Below, in pieces: positions 9,089 to 17,200 of a DNA stretch of 64,000 bases. The translations under genes were made by a program, and so were the position numbers. Each line of letters opens with the position of its first letter. Within the stretch, counting starts at the first letter, position 1. The DNA comes from DATAES01 sp036493595 (GTDB lineage: Bacteria > Actinomycetota > Acidimicrobiia > Acidimicrobiales > JACDCH01), in NCBI GenBank assembly GCA_036493595.1, contig DASXPN010000073.1, positions 68,265-132,264 of the forward strand, in the 5' to 3' direction. The notes beneath the pieces are model-generated. The model was not told the DNA's origin. It was given only the letters and a program-made list of their open reading frames with translations, and did not search any database.

Positions 9089-10465
9089 ATGGGGGACATG
9101 GCGAAGCAGCGGGTGGAGTTCCGGTGTGAAGAGTGTGGTGCGACCGCGCTGCGGTGGTCTGGGCGATGCGGCACGTGCGAGGCGTGGAACGCGATGGTCG
9201 AGGTGCCGGTCATCGCAGCCGCGAAACCCATCGCGCTCGCGTCCGGGTTCGAGCCGGCCATACCGATCGGCGACGTCGAGCTCGGCGCGGTTCGCGCGTG
9301 GCCGACGGGCTCGTCGGAGCTCGATCGCGTGCTCGGTGGTGGCTTGGTGCCCGGCTCGGTCACGCTGATCGGCGGCGAGCCGGGTGTCGGCAAGTCGACC
9401 TTGCTCACGCAGGTTGCTGCGTCCATCGCCGTCGGCGGTCTCGACGTGCTCTATGTGTCCGCGGAGGAGTCGCGGCAGCAGGTGCGGGTGCGGGCGGGAC
9501 GGCTCGGCGCGCTCGCACCCACGCTGTGGCTGGCATCGGAGACCGAGCTCGGCAACGTGCTCGCGCACATCGATCGCGTGCGGCCCGCGGTCGTGGTCGT
9601 CGATTCGATCCAGACGATCCACGATCCGGCGCTCGGTTCGGCGCCGGGCTCGATCGTGCAAGTGCGCGAGTGCGCGCACCGGCTCGTGCGTGAGGCGAAG
9701 CAGCGCGACTTGGCGGTGGTGCTCGTCGGTCACGTCACGAAGGAAGGTGGCCTCGCCGGCCCTCGTGTGCTCGAGCACGTGGTCGACACCGTGCTGTGCT
9801 TCGAAGGCGAACGGCATCACGCGTTGCGCTTGTTGCGCGCCGCGAAGCATCGCTTCGGATCGACGGCCGAGCTCGGGCTGTTCGAGATGACCGACGCGGG
9901 CCTCGAACCGGTGCCCGACGCGAGCGCGTTGTTCCTTGCCGATCGACGGCCGGGCGTGGCGGGCTCCGCGGTGGTGCCGACGCTCGAGGGCCAGCGTCCG
10001 CTCCTCGTCGAGCTCCAGTCGCTGGTCGCATCGAGCAACCTGCCGATGCCTCGGCGTTCCGCGCAGGGCGTCGACGGAGGACGGCTGGCGTTCCTACTCG
10101 CAGTGCTCGAGCGCCGCGCCGCGGTGTCGCTCACCGGCGCGGACGTCTTCGCGCTCGCAGTAGGTGGTGTGAAGGTCACCGAGCCCGGCGCGGACCTTGC
10201 GCTCGCGTTGGCGGTGACGTCGTCTCGGCGCGACACCCCCTTGCCGGCCGATCTCGTCGCGTGCGCGGAAGTCGGTCTCGGCGGTGAGTTGCGCCAGGCC
10301 GGCCAAACGTCACGACGCCTCGCCGAGGCGGCACGGCTCGGTTTCGGCTGTGCATTGTTGCCACACTCCGCGCCCGATCCGCCCCCCGGGTTGCGCGCGC
10401 TGCGCGCCGGCACCATCGCTGACGCGCTCCGGCTTGTCGGTCTGTACGACGAGGGGGACGAATGA
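9089..10465 (+). CDS. radA: DNA repair protein RadA
   Basis: A 458-residue RecA-like helicase that promotes branch migration in recombination. An N-terminal zinc finger (CEECG...CGTC, residues 12-29) is followed by Walker A GGEPGVGKST near residue 95 and a C-terminal Lon-protease-like domain from about 290. The RadA-specific motif reads KHRFG (near 252) instead of the usual KNRFG. Either ATG at 9089 or ATG at 9098 could be the start. The second gives MAKQRVEFRCEECG, closer to relatives, but neither has a clear ribosome-binding site. It lies directly upstream of disA, as in many Gram-positive genomes. Confidence 0.95.
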   Translation: MGDMAKQRVEFRCEECGATALRWSGRCGTCEAWNAMVEVPVIAAAKPIALASGFEPAIPIGDVELGAVRAWPTGSSELDRVLGGGLVPGSVTLIGGEPGVGKSTLLTQVAASIAVGGLDVLYVSAEESRQQVRVRAGRLGALAPTLWLASETELGNVLAHIDRVRPAVVVVDSIQTIHDPALGSAPGSIVQVRECAHRLVREAKQRDLAVVLVGHVTKEGGLAGPRVLEHVVDTVLCFEGERHHALRLLRAAKHRFGSTAELGLFEMTDAGLEPVPDASALFLADRRPGVAGSAVVPTLEGQRPLLVELQSLVASSNLPMPRRSAQGVDGGRLAFLLAVLERRAAVSLTGADVFALAVGGVKVTEPGADLALALAVTSSRRDTPLPADLVACAEVGLGGELRQAGQTSRRLAEAARLGFGCALLPHSAPDPPPGLRALRAGTIADALRLVGLYDEGDE

Positions 10466-10480
10466 ACGAGCGCACGTACA

Positions 10481-11638
10481 ATGGCCTTGGTCATGACCAA
10501 GCCAGGGGGGAGCCGTCGCGCGGCCGTGCCCGACTCGCTGCTCGGGGTCGGGGGTTACCATCACGGCGTGGCTCCGCGCCGCAGCATTCCGCTGCTCGAC
10601 GCGCTCGCCGCGGTGTCGCCGGGCCGTCCCCTCCGTGAGGGGCTCGACCGCATACTTCAAGCGGGCATGGGCGCGCTCATCGTCGTCGGCGATGGTCCCG
10701 AGGTCCTCAACATCTGTTCCGGCGGGTTCTTGCTCGATGCCGCGTTCAGCCCGCAACGCCTGTCGGAGCTGGCGAAGATGGACGGCGCGATCATCCTCGC
10801 CGACGACGCGAGTCGCATCGCGCGTGCCAACGTGCATCTCGTCCCCAACCCGAACGTCCCCACATCGGAGACCGGTACGCGCCACCGCACCGCGGAGCGA
10901 GTGGCGCGCTCGATCGACGTGCCGGTGATCTCGGTGTCGGAGGACATGCAGGTGATCGCCGTCTATGTCGACGACGCGAAGTACCCGCTCGAACCGATCC
11001 CGCGGTTGTTGAACAAAGCCAACCAGGCGCTGTCGACGCTGGAGCGTTACAAGAGCCGGCTCGATGGTGTGTCGGGCGCGCTGTCGGCGCTCGAGGTCGA
11101 AGACCTCGTCACCGTGCGCGATGTCGTCACGGTGCTCCAGCGGACCGAGATGGTACGCCGCATTGCCGAGGAGATCGAAGGTCACATCGTCGAGCTCGGC
11201 GTGGACGGTCGCTTGGTGCGGTTGCAGCTCGAAGAGCTCATGGGCGGCGTGGAGGACGATCGGCGCCTCGTGATCCAGGACTACTTCCGCGAGGAGGAGA
11301 CCTGGCATGTCGGCGACGCGCTCGAGGCGCTGGCCGAGCTCGACACCGACGACCTGCTCGACCTCAAGATCGTGGCTGGCATGTTGCACTTGAGCGCGGG
11401 AGTCGACCTCGACCTGAGCTTGCAACCCCGTGGCCATCGATTGCTGTCGAAGATCCCGCGACTGCCCGACATCGTGATCGAAAAGATCGTCGATCGGTTC
11501 GGCAACCTGCAGAAGATCATGCGCGCCACGATCGACGATCTCGACGATGTCGAAGGCGTCGGCGAAGCACGGGCGCGCGCGATCAAGGAAGGGCTCGCTC
11601 GTCTCGCAGAGACCAGCATCCTCGATCGCTACAACTGA
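10481..11638 (+). CDS. disA: DNA integrity scanning protein DisA (diadenylate cyclase)
   Basis: A 385-residue DisA that makes c-di-AMP from two ATP and binds branched DNA. The DAC domain carries the DGA motif in KMDGAII (near residue 100) and the RHR motif in GTRHRTAERVA (near 134). A helical linker follows (LSTLERYKSRLDGV). The C-terminal helix-hairpin-helix domain ends in VEGVGEARARAIKEGL. Both catalytic motifs are intact, so the enzyme should be active. A downstream ATG at 10493 would remove four residues. It is 15 bp downstream of radA, consistent with a DNA-damage operon. Confidence 0.95.
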   Translation: MALVMTKPGGSRRAAVPDSLLGVGGYHHGVAPRRSIPLLDALAAVSPGRPLREGLDRILQAGMGALIVVGDGPEVLNICSGGFLLDAAFSPQRLSELAKMDGAIILADDASRIARANVHLVPNPNVPTSETGTRHRTAERVARSIDVPVISVSEDMQVIAVYVDDAKYPLEPIPRLLNKANQALSTLERYKSRLDGVSGALSALEVEDLVTVRDVVTVLQRTEMVRRIAEEIEGHIVELGVDGRLVRLQLEELMGGVEDDRRLVIQDYFREEETWHVGDALEALAELDTDDLLDLKIVAGMLHLSAGVDLDLSLQPRGHRLLSKIPRLPDIVIEKIVDRFGNLQKIMRATIDDLDDVEGVGEARARAIKEGLARLAETSILDRYN

Positions 11639-11644
11639 GCCTCG

Positions 11645-12469
11645 GTGACCGCGCCATTGCTCACTGACGGGATGCGTCATCGGATCGCAGCCGTTCCGGA
11701 CGCATTCCACATCAGGCGGCTCGAGCTGCTGCGTGACCTGCCCGGCAATCGATGCGGAGTCGAGATCCGCCGGTTCAGTGACACGGTGTTCGCGACGGTG
11801 GCGGCCGCGTTGCCCGAGGTCGGCTGGATGCAACACGTTGGTGGGCTCGCCCCGGGCGATGAGGCTCTCGTCCCCAAGATCGCGGCCTGGTACCACGGGT
11901 TGGGCCTGCGCCCCCGTTTCGAGATCGCACCCGCGCCCGACTCCGAGCCGTTGGCGGCGGCACTGACCGATGCACGCGCGAGGCAGACGGGTTTCCTCGA
12001 CACGTTGTGGGCGCGGACCGCGCCGCCGACCGGCGAGGCGCCGAACGGCGTCGACGTGCGAGTTGTCACGCCGCGGTCAGAGGAGGCCGCGCTCTTCGCG
12101 CGCGTCCATCTCGGTGGTCACGAGGTGTCTGATGACGGGTTCACCGAGCACTGGGCCGCGATCGGGCTGTGGCCCTCCGAGCCCGAGTGGTGGTGTTACC
12201 TGGCGTCGGTCGCCGGCGAGAGCGTGGGCTCTGCCGCGCTGGCGGTCGACGATGGCATCGGCTACTTCGCCAACGCGTCGACGTTGCCATCCGGACGGCG
12301 GCGGGGATGCCAGCAGGCTCTGATCCATCGCCGTCTGCACGACGCAGCCGCGGCCGGGTGTGAGCTCACCGTCTCATTGGCGACGCCGGGCACTTCGAGC
12401 CATCGCAACCTCGAACGAGCAGGTCTCGTGGTGGCGTGCACGAACGTGTTCTGGACGGTGGTGGATTGA
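11645..12469 (+). CDS. GNAT-family N-acetyltransferase
   Basis: A 274-residue protein with a C-terminal GNAT domain. The acetyl-CoA loop appears as SGRRRGCQQALI (near residue 220), followed by the typical terminal fold (LATPGTSSHRNLERAGL). The first half has no domain I recognise and may be a second degenerate GNAT fold. The start is GTG at 11645, six bases after the disA stop, so the gene is probably co-transcribed with radA-disA. The acetyl acceptor is unknown. Confidence 0.75.
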   Translation: MTAPLLTDGMRHRIAAVPDAFHIRRLELLRDLPGNRCGVEIRRFSDTVFATVAAALPEVGWMQHVGGLAPGDEALVPKIAAWYHGLGLRPRFEIAPAPDSEPLAAALTDARARQTGFLDTLWARTAPPTGEAPNGVDVRVVTPRSEEAALFARVHLGGHEVSDDGFTEHWAAIGLWPSEPEWWCYLASVAGESVGSAALAVDDGIGYFANASTLPSGRRRGCQQALIHRRLHDAAAAGCELTVSLATPGTSSHRNLERAGLVVACTNVFWTVVD

Positions 12470-13038
12470 GGCCGAGACCTCCGCGGCCTCAACGCCTCGT
12501 GTTCGGTGAGATCGCCGTGGAGTACGAGCGGCTTCGTCCGTCGTACCCGCCCGAACTCATCGACCGCCTCATGGCGATCACCGGCGTCGAGGCCGGCGAC
12601 CACGCGCTCGAGATCGGTCCACCGAAGGCAGCCGACGCGCTGAAGCCGGGCGGTTGGATCGCGATGATCTGGAACCGTCCCGATCTCGACGGCTGTGCGT
12701 GGCACGACGATCTGCAGCCGATCTACAAGCGCATCACCCCGGGGATGGAGCACGGGGTGCGGCGTTGGTTCTCCAACTCTGTCCCATGGTCGGTCGAGCA
12801 ACTCGAGCGCGGCGGGCGGTTCGGTCCGCCGGTGCAGCACGTGGCGCCGTGGACGGCCACGTACACCACGGACGGGTACATGGCCGTGCTCAACACCCAC
12901 TCGGACAAGCGCATGCTGCCCGACGACCAGAGAGCTGCCTTGTTCGACGGCATCCGTGCGTCGCTCGACGCGGGCGGCGGCGTCATCGAGCATCCGTACG
13001 TCGCGGAGTTGGTGGCCGCGCCGGTGCTCGACCGTTAG
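12466..13038 (+). CDS. Class I SAM-dependent methyltransferase with internal deletion (possible pseudogene)
   Basis: About 190 residues that begin and end like a class I methyltransferase but lack the middle. The N-terminus (FGEIAVEYERLRPSYP) and motif I start (HALEIGP) are followed at once by KAADALKPGGW, which in the family lies some 75-85 residues later, after the SAM-binding glycine loop and motifs II and III. The C-terminal cap (VPWSVEQLERGGRFGPP and beyond) is preserved in frame. The likely start is TTG at 12466, overlapping the upstream stop; GTG at 12436 or 12499 are alternatives. SAM binding is probably lost. An assembly deletion cannot be excluded. Confidence 0.7.
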   Translation: MRPRPPRPQRLVFGEIAVEYERLRPSYPPELIDRLMAITGVEAGDHALEIGPPKAADALKPGGWIAMIWNRPDLDGCAWHDDLQPIYKRITPGMEHGVRRWFSNSVPWSVEQLERGGRFGPPVQHVAPWTATYTTDGYMAVLNTHSDKRMLPDDQRAALFDGIRASLDAGGGVIEHPYVAELVAAPVLDR

Positions 13039-13047
13039 AACATCGAG

Positions 13048-13710
13048 ATGCGCACCACGCTCGACAACGGAACACCGATCGAAGTCGCTCGGCCTGGCGG
13101 TAGCCGCGCTGCCAGCCGCGGCCTGGTCGTCATCCCCGACATCGGCGGTCTGCGCCCGCTCTTCGACGATCTCGTGGCCCGACTGGCGGACGAGAACGGT
13201 TGGGCCGTAGTGGCGGTGGAGCCGTTCCCCGGACGTGAGCAGATGACGCTCGAGGAACGCATGGCCGCGATGCCGACACTCGACGACAGCCTGCAGTTGG
13301 CTGACATCGTCGTCGCCGGAGACGTCCTCGGGATCGAACCGGTCGGCGTGATCGGGTTCTGTATGGGCGGGATGTACACGATGAAGGCCGCATCCACCGG
13401 AAGGTTCGATCGCGCCGCCGCCTTCTACGGAATGATCCGCGTGCCCGAGGCATGGCACGGGTCAGGGCAGCACGACGCGCTCGACTTGTTGCAGTCGGCG
13501 CCCGAGACGACGCAACGGGTGCTGGCCGTCATCGGCACCGCCGACCCCTACACGCCGGCGAACGAAGTCGATGAGCTCGAGGCGGCCGGCGCGACCGTGG
13601 TGAGGTACCAGGATGCGGAGCACGGCTTCGTGCACGATGCGTCGCGTCCGGCGCACCGCGCCGATGACGCGGCCGATGCGTGGCGGCGCGTGATCGACTG
13701 GTTGACGTGA
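13048..13710 (+). CDS. Dienelactone hydrolase family protein
   Basis: A 220-residue alpha/beta-hydrolase of the carboxymethylenebutenolidase type. The nucleophile is Cys105 in GFCMGGMY, with Asp166 in IGTADPYTP and His192 in DAEHGFVHD completing the Cys-Asp-His triad typical of this family. The oxyanion segment is VVIPDIGGLRP. Such enzymes open dienelactones in aromatic degradation or act on related esters. No aromatic pathway genes are adjacent. The start is ATG at 13048, nine bases after the damaged methyltransferase gene. The substrate is unknown. Confidence 0.85.
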   Translation: MRTTLDNGTPIEVARPGGSRAASRGLVVIPDIGGLRPLFDDLVARLADENGWAVVAVEPFPGREQMTLEERMAAMPTLDDSLQLADIVVAGDVLGIEPVGVIGFCMGGMYTMKAASTGRFDRAAAFYGMIRVPEAWHGSGQHDALDLLQSAPETTQRVLAVIGTADPYTPANEVDELEAAGATVVRYQDAEHGFVHDASRPAHRADDAADAWRRVIDWLT

Positions 13711-13729
13711 GGCGCGAGCGACCGGCGAG

Positions 13730-14389
13730 CTACCGCGCCCGCAACGAAAGCTGCGGGCGGTTGGTGATGCGGTAGCGGCGCTCCGACTGTTCGATCCAGC
13801 CCAGCCGCACGAACGCGGCAATGGCCTTGTTCACCCGCTCACGCGACGCGCCGACCATGGCGGCGAGCTCCTCCTGCGTCACCGGCAGCACGAATTCGTC
13901 CTCGTCGCCCGCCACTTCGAGCAGCCGCTTGGCGGTGCGTCCGGTGACGTCGAGGAAGACGGAGTCGGCCAGTGCCGCGTCCATGGCGCGGATCCGCCCG
14001 GAGAGCATGGCGACGACGCTCCATAGCAACGTCGGCCGTCCCTCGTACACCGCCTGTATCGGCGCGTACGGGATCGAGATCACTTCCGACGGCTCCAGCG
14101 CACGGGCCGCCGTCGAACGCCCGAGGCCGTCGAACAGCGGCATCTCGCCGAACACGTCGCCCGCCTCCATCAACGCGACGACCGACTCGCGGCCGTCGCT
14201 CGACTTGTTGGCCAGCGCGATGCGCCCGGACACCACGACGAACAACTGGTCGGGCTCGTCGCCTTCTGAGAACAGCACATCGCCCCGGCGCAGCTCCCGC
14301 TGCTCCGCGGCATTGGAAATGCTCGCCAGCTCGTCCGGCTCGAGCTCTGAGAAGAGATCGACGCGCGTCAGTCGATCGGCGTCGGTCAT
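13730..14389 (-). CDS. Crp/Fnr-family transcriptional regulator
   Basis: A 219-residue DNA-binding regulator. An N-terminal cyclic-nucleotide-binding beta-barrel (RRGDVLFSEGDEPDQLFVV, then GDVFGEMPLFDG) is followed by a C-terminal winged helix-turn-helix (TQEELAAMVGASRERVNKAI). It resembles the mycobacterial cAMP receptor Crp in length and layout, but cAMP binding is not proven here. I chose ATG at 14389; an in-frame extension to 14485 would add 32 residues with no family similarity. It is divergent from carD, with about 113 bp between the two starts, so both may be controlled from this gap. Confidence 0.87.
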   Translation of the reverse strand: MTDADRLTRVDLFSELEPDELASISNAAEQRELRRGDVLFSEGDEPDQLFVVVSGRIALANKSSDGRESVVALMEAGDVFGEMPLFDGLGRSTAARALEPSEVISIPYAPIQAVYEGRPTLLWSVVAMLSGRIRAMDAALADSVFLDVTGRTAKRLLEVAGDEDEFVLPVTQEELAAMVGASRERVNKAIAAFVRLGWIEQSERRYRITNRPQLSLRAR

Positions 14390-14502
14390 CCCCGCGAATG
14401 TAGATGCCGGTAGGTCCCGGTGCCGCGACATCGAGTTGTACGGTCCGCGGGCCGTACCTACCCTGTGGAGGAGCCCTCCGCCCATCGCCTCCCGGGAGCA
14501 AG

Positions 14503-14988
14503 ATGACGACGTTCGACGTCGGCGACAAGGTCGTGTACCCGCACCACGGTGCCGCAGTCATCGAGAAGCGAGAGAAGCGCGAGTCACCTTCGGGCGAGGA
14601 GCGTGAATACCTCGTCCTCCGGCTCGCATACGGCGACCTGACGTTGATGGTTCCGGCCGACAACACCGAGTCGGTCGGCCTTCGAGAGGTCATCAACAAC
14701 GAAGAGGTCGAGGAGGTCTTCGCCGTCCTTCGCAAGAAGGAAGCGCGCATGCCGACGAACTGGTCGCGGCGGTTCAAGAACCACGTCGAGAAGCTGAAGT
14801 CAGGCGACGTCTATCAAGTCGCCGAGGTCGTCCGGAACCTCTCGCTGCGCGAGAACGAGAAAGGGCTGTCGGCCGGCGAGAAGCGCATGCTGGCGAAGGC
14901 GCGACAGATCCTCGTGTCCGAGCTGACGTTCGCCATCAACGTGAACGAGGCCGAAGCCGAGAAGCGACTCGACGAGTGCCTCACGTGA
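14503..14988 (+). CDS. carD: CarD-family transcriptional regulator
   Basis: A 161-residue CarD that binds the RNA polymerase beta subunit and stabilises open promoter complexes, notably at rRNA promoters. The N-terminal Tudor-like RNA-polymerase-interaction domain starts FDVGDKVVYPHHGAAVIEK. The C-terminal helical DNA-binding domain contains the conserved NWSRRFKNHVEKL segment with the key tryptophan. Length equals that of actinobacterial CarD. ATG at 14503 is preceded by a CGGGAG ribosome-binding site. It is the first gene of a carD-ispD-ispF-rlmB block, an arrangement known in actinobacteria. Confidence 0.95.
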   Translation: MTTFDVGDKVVYPHHGAAVIEKREKRESPSGEEREYLVLRLAYGDLTLMVPADNTESVGLREVINNEEVEEVFAVLRKKEARMPTNWSRRFKNHVEKLKSGDVYQVAEVVRNLSLRENEKGLSAGEKRMLAKARQILVSELTFAINVNEAEAEKRLDECLT

Positions 14989-15010
14989 ACCGCACCGTCG
15001 CGAGGCCGCA

Positions 15011-15628
15011 CTGATCGTCTGGACCATCGTCGTCGCCGCGGGAGCCGGCGAGCGATTCGGTCAACGCAAGCAGTACGAACGGCTCGGCGCGCAACGTGTG
15101 CTCGATTGGTCGCTCGTCACCGCGTCCGAGATGAGCGCGGGCGTTGTCGCGGTGGTTCCGTCCGACGTGGCGCACGAACCCGAACCGCTGGCCAACGCGA
15201 CTGTCCCTGGTGGCGTGACTCGCTCGGCGTCGGTGCGCGCCGGGCTCGCCGCGCTGCCGCCGGATGTGACGCACACGCTCGTGCATGACGCGGCGCGGCC
15301 CGTGCCACTGTTGGACGTGTGGCAGCGCGTCCTCGAGGCGCTGGCCAGTGGCGCCGAGGTCGTCGTGCCCGTCGTCGCCGTCACCGACACCTTGCGCGAG
15401 CGGGAGGGACCAACCGTTGATCGCTCGCGGTTCGTCGCGGTTCAGACTCCGCAAGCGTTCCGGGTCGACGTGTTGCGACGCGCACACGCATCCGATTCCG
15501 ACGCCACCGACGATGCCACACTGGCCGAGCGCGTAGGCGCGAAGGTGAGCACGGTGGACGGCGACCCCCGCAACATCAAGATCACCGAGCCATGGCACTT
15601 GGCGCTGGCGGAATTGCTGCTCCCATGA
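15011..15628 (+). CDS. ispD: 2-C-methyl-D-erythritol 4-phosphate cytidylyltransferase, apparent CTG start
   Basis: The third enzyme of the MEP isoprenoid pathway; it joins CTP and MEP. The CTP-binding loop AAGAGERFGQRKQYERLG comes first, then the PDVTHTLVHDAARP block and TPQAFRVDVL. This loop lies upstream of the first in-frame GTG (15098), so the real start must be earlier. Between an in-frame TGA at 14942 and 15098 there is no ATG, GTG or TTG. CTG at 15011, five bases after CGAGG, is the best candidate and gives 205 residues. It lies 22 bp after carD. The stop overlaps ispF as ATGA. Confidence 0.88.
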   Translation: MIVWTIVVAAGAGERFGQRKQYERLGAQRVLDWSLVTASEMSAGVVAVVPSDVAHEPEPLANATVPGGVTRSASVRAGLAALPPDVTHTLVHDAARPVPLLDVWQRVLEALASGAEVVVPVVAVTDTLREREGPTVDRSRFVAVQTPQAFRVDVLRRAHASDSDATDDATLAERVGAKVSTVDGDPRNIKITEPWHLALAELLLP

Positions 15629-16101
15629 CACGAGTCGGCCTCGGAATCGACGTGCATCCGTTCGCCTCCGACGGCGACGCCCGCGTGCTCGTGCTCGGCG
15701 GTGTGGTGTTCGAGGGTGTGCGAGGGCTGCGCGGGCACAGTGACGCCGACGTGGTTGCGCACGCATGTGCAGATGCGTTGCTCGGTGCCGCGGCACTCGG
15801 CGACATCGGTGAGCACTTTCCCGACACCGATGAACGATGGCGCGGCGCGGACAGCATCTCGTTGCTCGGTGAGGTGGCGAACATGGTGCGGCGCGCCGGT
15901 TACGAGCCGGTCAACGTCGATTGCTCGGTTGTGTGCGAATCGCCGAAGTTGGCGCCACACCGCGACGCGATGTGCGAGCGGCTGTCAGCGGCCGTCGGCG
16001 CGGATGTGACGGTGAAGGCGACGCGGCCCGAGACGTTGGGCGCACTCGGGCGAGAGGAGGGGATCGCGTGCCTCGCGGTGGCGCTCGTCGACCGCCGGTA
16101 A
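15625..16101 (+). CDS. ispF: 2-C-methyl-D-erythritol 2,4-cyclodiphosphate synthase
   Basis: A 158-residue MEP-pathway enzyme that cyclises CDP-ME 2-phosphate and releases CMP, normally a trimer. The metal site is visible as D9 and H11 in GIDVHPF and H46 in VVAHACADALLG. GHSDAD and DIGEHFPDTD are the family signatures, and KATRPETLGALGREEG is the conserved C-terminal region. ATG at 15625 overlaps the ispD stop by 4 bp, so the two are coupled. Its 3' end overlaps the start of rlmB by 34 bp. Confidence 0.96.
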   Translation: MTRVGLGIDVHPFASDGDARVLVLGGVVFEGVRGLRGHSDADVVAHACADALLGAAALGDIGEHFPDTDERWRGADSISLLGEVANMVRRAGYEPVNVDCSVVCESPKLAPHRDAMCERLSAAVGADVTVKATRPETLGALGREEGIACLAVALVDRR

Positions 16102-16931
16102 GGCGAGCGGCTCCCTCTGGGTCGAGGAAGCCGGGCGGCGCGACCTCGAAGAAGCCGGGCGGCGACGAGCGACGCGGTCTCGGTGGCGATCAGGTCGAAG
16201 GACGCCAGGCCGTGCGCGAGTTGTTGCTCGCCGGTCGACGTCGCGTCCGAGAGGTGTGGATCGTGTCCGGCGATCGAGCCGAGCGCGGGCCGCTGCGCGA
16301 TCTCGTCGACCTCGCAGAGGAGCTCCGGGTCACGGTCAAGTTCGTGTCGCAGGGCAAGCTCGACGCCGCGGCTCGCAGCGAAGCACCACAAGGTGTCCTG
16401 GCGCGGTGCGCGCCGTTGCCGGAGACCGACCTCGACGACCTCACAAGGGTGGTCGAGGGCGAGCCGCCGTTCCTCATCGCCATCGACGGCGTGACCGACC
16501 CCGGCAATTTCGGCGCGCTGCTGCGCGTCGCGGAGTGCTGCGGGGCCACCGGCGTCGTCGTGCCGCGTCACCGGTCCGTGCACGTCACGCCGACGGTCGC
16601 CAAAGCAGCCGCCGGTGCCATCGAGCATCTTCCGATCGCGGTCGTCGGCGGCCTGCCCGCCGCGCTCGAGCGATTGTCAAAGCTCGGCGTGTGGACGGTC
16701 GGTCTCGACAGCGGCGGCCGCGAACGCATCGATCGTCTCGAGCTCGCCGATCAGCCGGTGGTGCTCGTGCTCGGTGCCGAAGGCAAGGGCCTGTCGCCGC
16801 TGGTCCGGCGTCGATGCGAGGTCGTCGCCGGCATCCCCCTGCGGGGGCGGCTCGGGTCGCTCAACGTCGCTGCCGCCGGCGCCATCGCCTGCTTCGAGGT
16901 GGCCCGGCGCCGGCTCGACGCCCGGGGCTAG
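16068..16931 (+). CDS. rlmB: 23S rRNA (guanosine-2'-O)-methyltransferase RlmB-like (SPOUT/TrmH family)
   Basis: A 287-residue 2'-O-methyltransferase that probably modifies 23S rRNA. A basic, Pro/Gly-rich N-terminal tail is followed by the substrate-binding domain (VEGRQAVRELLLAGRR). The SPOUT knot carries motif 1 VTDPGNFGALLRVAE (about 141), motif 2 LGAEGKGLSPLV (about 235) and motif 3 IPLRGRLGSLNVA (about 256). I chose GTG at 16068 because GGAGGGG lies six bases upstream. The frame stays open to 15921 but that stretch lies inside ispF and has no family similarity. Confidence 0.9.
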   Translation: MPRGGARRPPVRRAAPSGSRKPGGATSKKPGGDERRGLGGDQVEGRQAVRELLLAGRRRVREVWIVSGDRAERGPLRDLVDLAEELRVTVKFVSQGKLDAAARSEAPQGVLARCAPLPETDLDDLTRVVEGEPPFLIAIDGVTDPGNFGALLRVAECCGATGVVVPRHRSVHVTPTVAKAAAGAIEHLPIAVVGGLPAALERLSKLGVWTVGLDSGGRERIDRLELADQPVVLVLGAEGKGLSPLVRRRCEVVAGIPLRGRLGSLNVAAAGAIACFEVARRRLDARG

Positions 16932-17101
16932 ATCGTTTCATCCAACTCCGGGTCGCCGTGGCCCTTCGAGGTGCCACCGCGAACCGACACTCCAGGTCGT
17001 AGGGTGGTTTGTCCTGATCCGGTTTTTCCGAGTCTGGTGGGTTCGGGAGGGTTAGAAACGTTTGTTCGGCAGATTTCTTGCGCGTTTTCGTAGAGTGACG
17101 G

Positions 17102-17130
17102 TTGACACCTAGGCTGTGTCATGGTTCAAA
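17102..17130 (+). promoter_or_regulatory. Putative housekeeping promoter of the sigma factor gene
   Basis: TTGACA at 17102-17107 and TTCAAA at 17125-17130 are separated by exactly 17 bp, fitting a sigma-70 type promoter about 70 bp upstream of the sigma factor start. The surrounding 16932-17200 interval is less GC-rich than the genes and holds no supported coding sequence. No start-site data are available, so this is a sequence match only. Confidence 0.55.
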
Positions 17131-17200
17131 GTGACTAGTCCATCGTGGCTACTGCCCGTAGCACCCGAACCAATCCGCAGCACGCAGGAGAACCCCCACC

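Noticed and set aside
7916..9850. A 644-codon open frame on the minus strand across the end of clpC, the lipoprotein gene and the start of radA
   Set aside because: It is antisense to three well-supported genes, is extremely rich in Arg/His with no domain, and long antisense frames are expected at this GC content.
14438..14457. Inverted repeat GTACGG-N8-CCGTAC between the divergent crp-like and carD genes, considered as an operator
   Set aside because: It does not resemble a Crp site (TGTGA-N6-TCACA) and a 6-bp arm occurs by chance in GC-rich DNA. It may be worth a look but is not supported.
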